Source: Lachnospiraceae bacterium (GTDB lineage: Bacteria; Bacillota; Clostridia; Lachnospirales; Lachnospiraceae). Taken from it: DNA of 12,893 bases. Made by a program: the position numbers and the translations under genes. Below the pieces are notes generated by a model. It searched no databases, was not told the origin of the DNA, and saw only the letters and a program-made list of their open reading frames with translations. The stretch's first letter is position 1; each line of letters starts with the position of its first letter. This document shows positions 12,461-12,893 of this stretch, piece after piece. Where the stretch lies: positions 1-12,893 of the forward strand of contig JAGCRJ010000087.1 of assembly GCA_017964745.1 (NCBI GenBank), read 5' to 3'.

Positions 12461-12893
12461 ATGAGAAATTTTAAAAAGATACTTGTAACACTGGCAATCG
12501 CTGTATTTGCCGTAATGATCCCCAAGACCCAGGCCAAAGCTGCGAATGCGGCACTTCCCGCTTCCACTCCCGTCTGGTTCGATGCGGAATATTACGCAAC
12601 AGTTTATCCCGATGTATATAATGCATTTGCTCCGAACATTCAGGCAATGGGCGGTCTCGATAACGCAATGTGGTTCCATTATAAGAACCTCGGCGTAAAC
12701 GAAGGAAGAAAGCCCGCAGCAGATCCTAACTGGTTCGATGCGGCATACTATGCGGCAACCTATCCCGATGTAGCCGCCGTTTACGGAACCGATGCGGACA
12801 AGCTTTTCGCACATTACATCACTCTCGGAAGAAGTGAGCTCAGACGTCCCAATGCTTCCTATGTTCATACGGTGGACAGAAACGGTGTTCCCA
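12461..12893 (+). CDS. Secreted protein with FD-YY-YPDV-HY-G-EGR repeats, 5' part (runs off the right edge)
   Basis: The function is not recognised. The visible 144 codons encode a signal peptide (MRNFKKI, a hydrophobic stretch at about 7-20, likely cleavage near AKA at about residue 27). Two repeats follow, at about 38-85 and 90-130. Repeat 1 opens WFDAEYYATVYPDVYNAF, has a short insert (about 58-68) before WFHYKNLG, and ends EGRKP. Repeat 2 opens WFDAAYYAATYPDVAAVYG and ends in LFAHYITLGRSELRRP. The next residues, TVDRNGVP, may begin a different domain. The ATG at 12461 has AAGGAAAG (12449-12456) upstream with fitting spacing. The repeats match those of the protein at 926-1672, but the N-terminus and linkers differ, so these are family members rather than a recent duplication. 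Confidence 0.8.
   Translation, partial: MRNFKKILVTLAIAVFAVMIPKTQAKAANAALPASTPVWFDAEYYATVYPDVYNAFAPNIQAMGGLDNAMWFHYKNLGVNEGRKPAADPNWFDAAYYAATYPDVAAVYGTDADKLFAHYITLGRSELRRPNASYVHTVDRNGVP

Noticed and set aside
12419..12868. Minus-strand open frame opposite the repeat protein gene at 12461
   Set aside because: The plus strand has a ribosome site, signal peptide and two recognisable repeats. The antisense frame has none of these.

Overview
The window looks like chromosome from a Gram-positive anaerobe of class Clostridia, most likely Lachnospiraceae (Butyrivibrio or a relative). The grounds are the gene order ispF-cysS-mrnC-rlmB-sigH, a DUF4364 protein, a YerB/DUF3048 lipoprotein, a Lys/Glu-rich insert in Rho, and secreted proteins carrying FD-Y-YPDV-HY-G-EGR repeats. 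The genus is inferred, not proven. I see no phage, insertion sequence, CRISPR array, rRNA or tRNA.

Left part (1-2587): the N-terminal 224 codons of rho on the minus strand, behind a strong promoter and a leader of about 140 nt. Next comes a minus-strand gene for a small secreted two-repeat protein with its own promoter and terminator. A plus-strand PHP-type histidinol-phosphatase gene follows, convergent with the next block.

Centre (10740 down to 2592, minus strand): nine tightly packed genes with gaps of at most 43 nt, several of them overlapping. The order is murD-like, rarA, malic enzyme, DUF4364, ispF, cysS, mrnC, rlmB, sigH-like. They appear to be read from one promoter at 10712-10740. 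The set mixes cell-wall synthesis, replication-fork maintenance, carbon metabolism, isoprenoid precursors, tRNA charging, rRNA maturation and a sigma factor. The last four genes keep the order of the Bacillus cysS-mrnC-rlmB-(yacP)-sigH region, with yacP missing.

Right part (10741-12893): an intergenic imperfect palindrome of about 245 bp, capped at each end by inverted copies of the same 23-bp hairpin. Then a minus-strand DUF3048 lipoprotein gene with a consensus promoter. At the edge is the 5' part of a plus-strand gene for another secreted protein with the same repeat type as the one at 926-1672.

Most worth a second look: the palindromic element, the altered D-Glu-binding loop of the MurD homologue, the CxxCxxC tail on IspF, and the repeat-bearing secreted proteins on both sides of a housekeeping operon.
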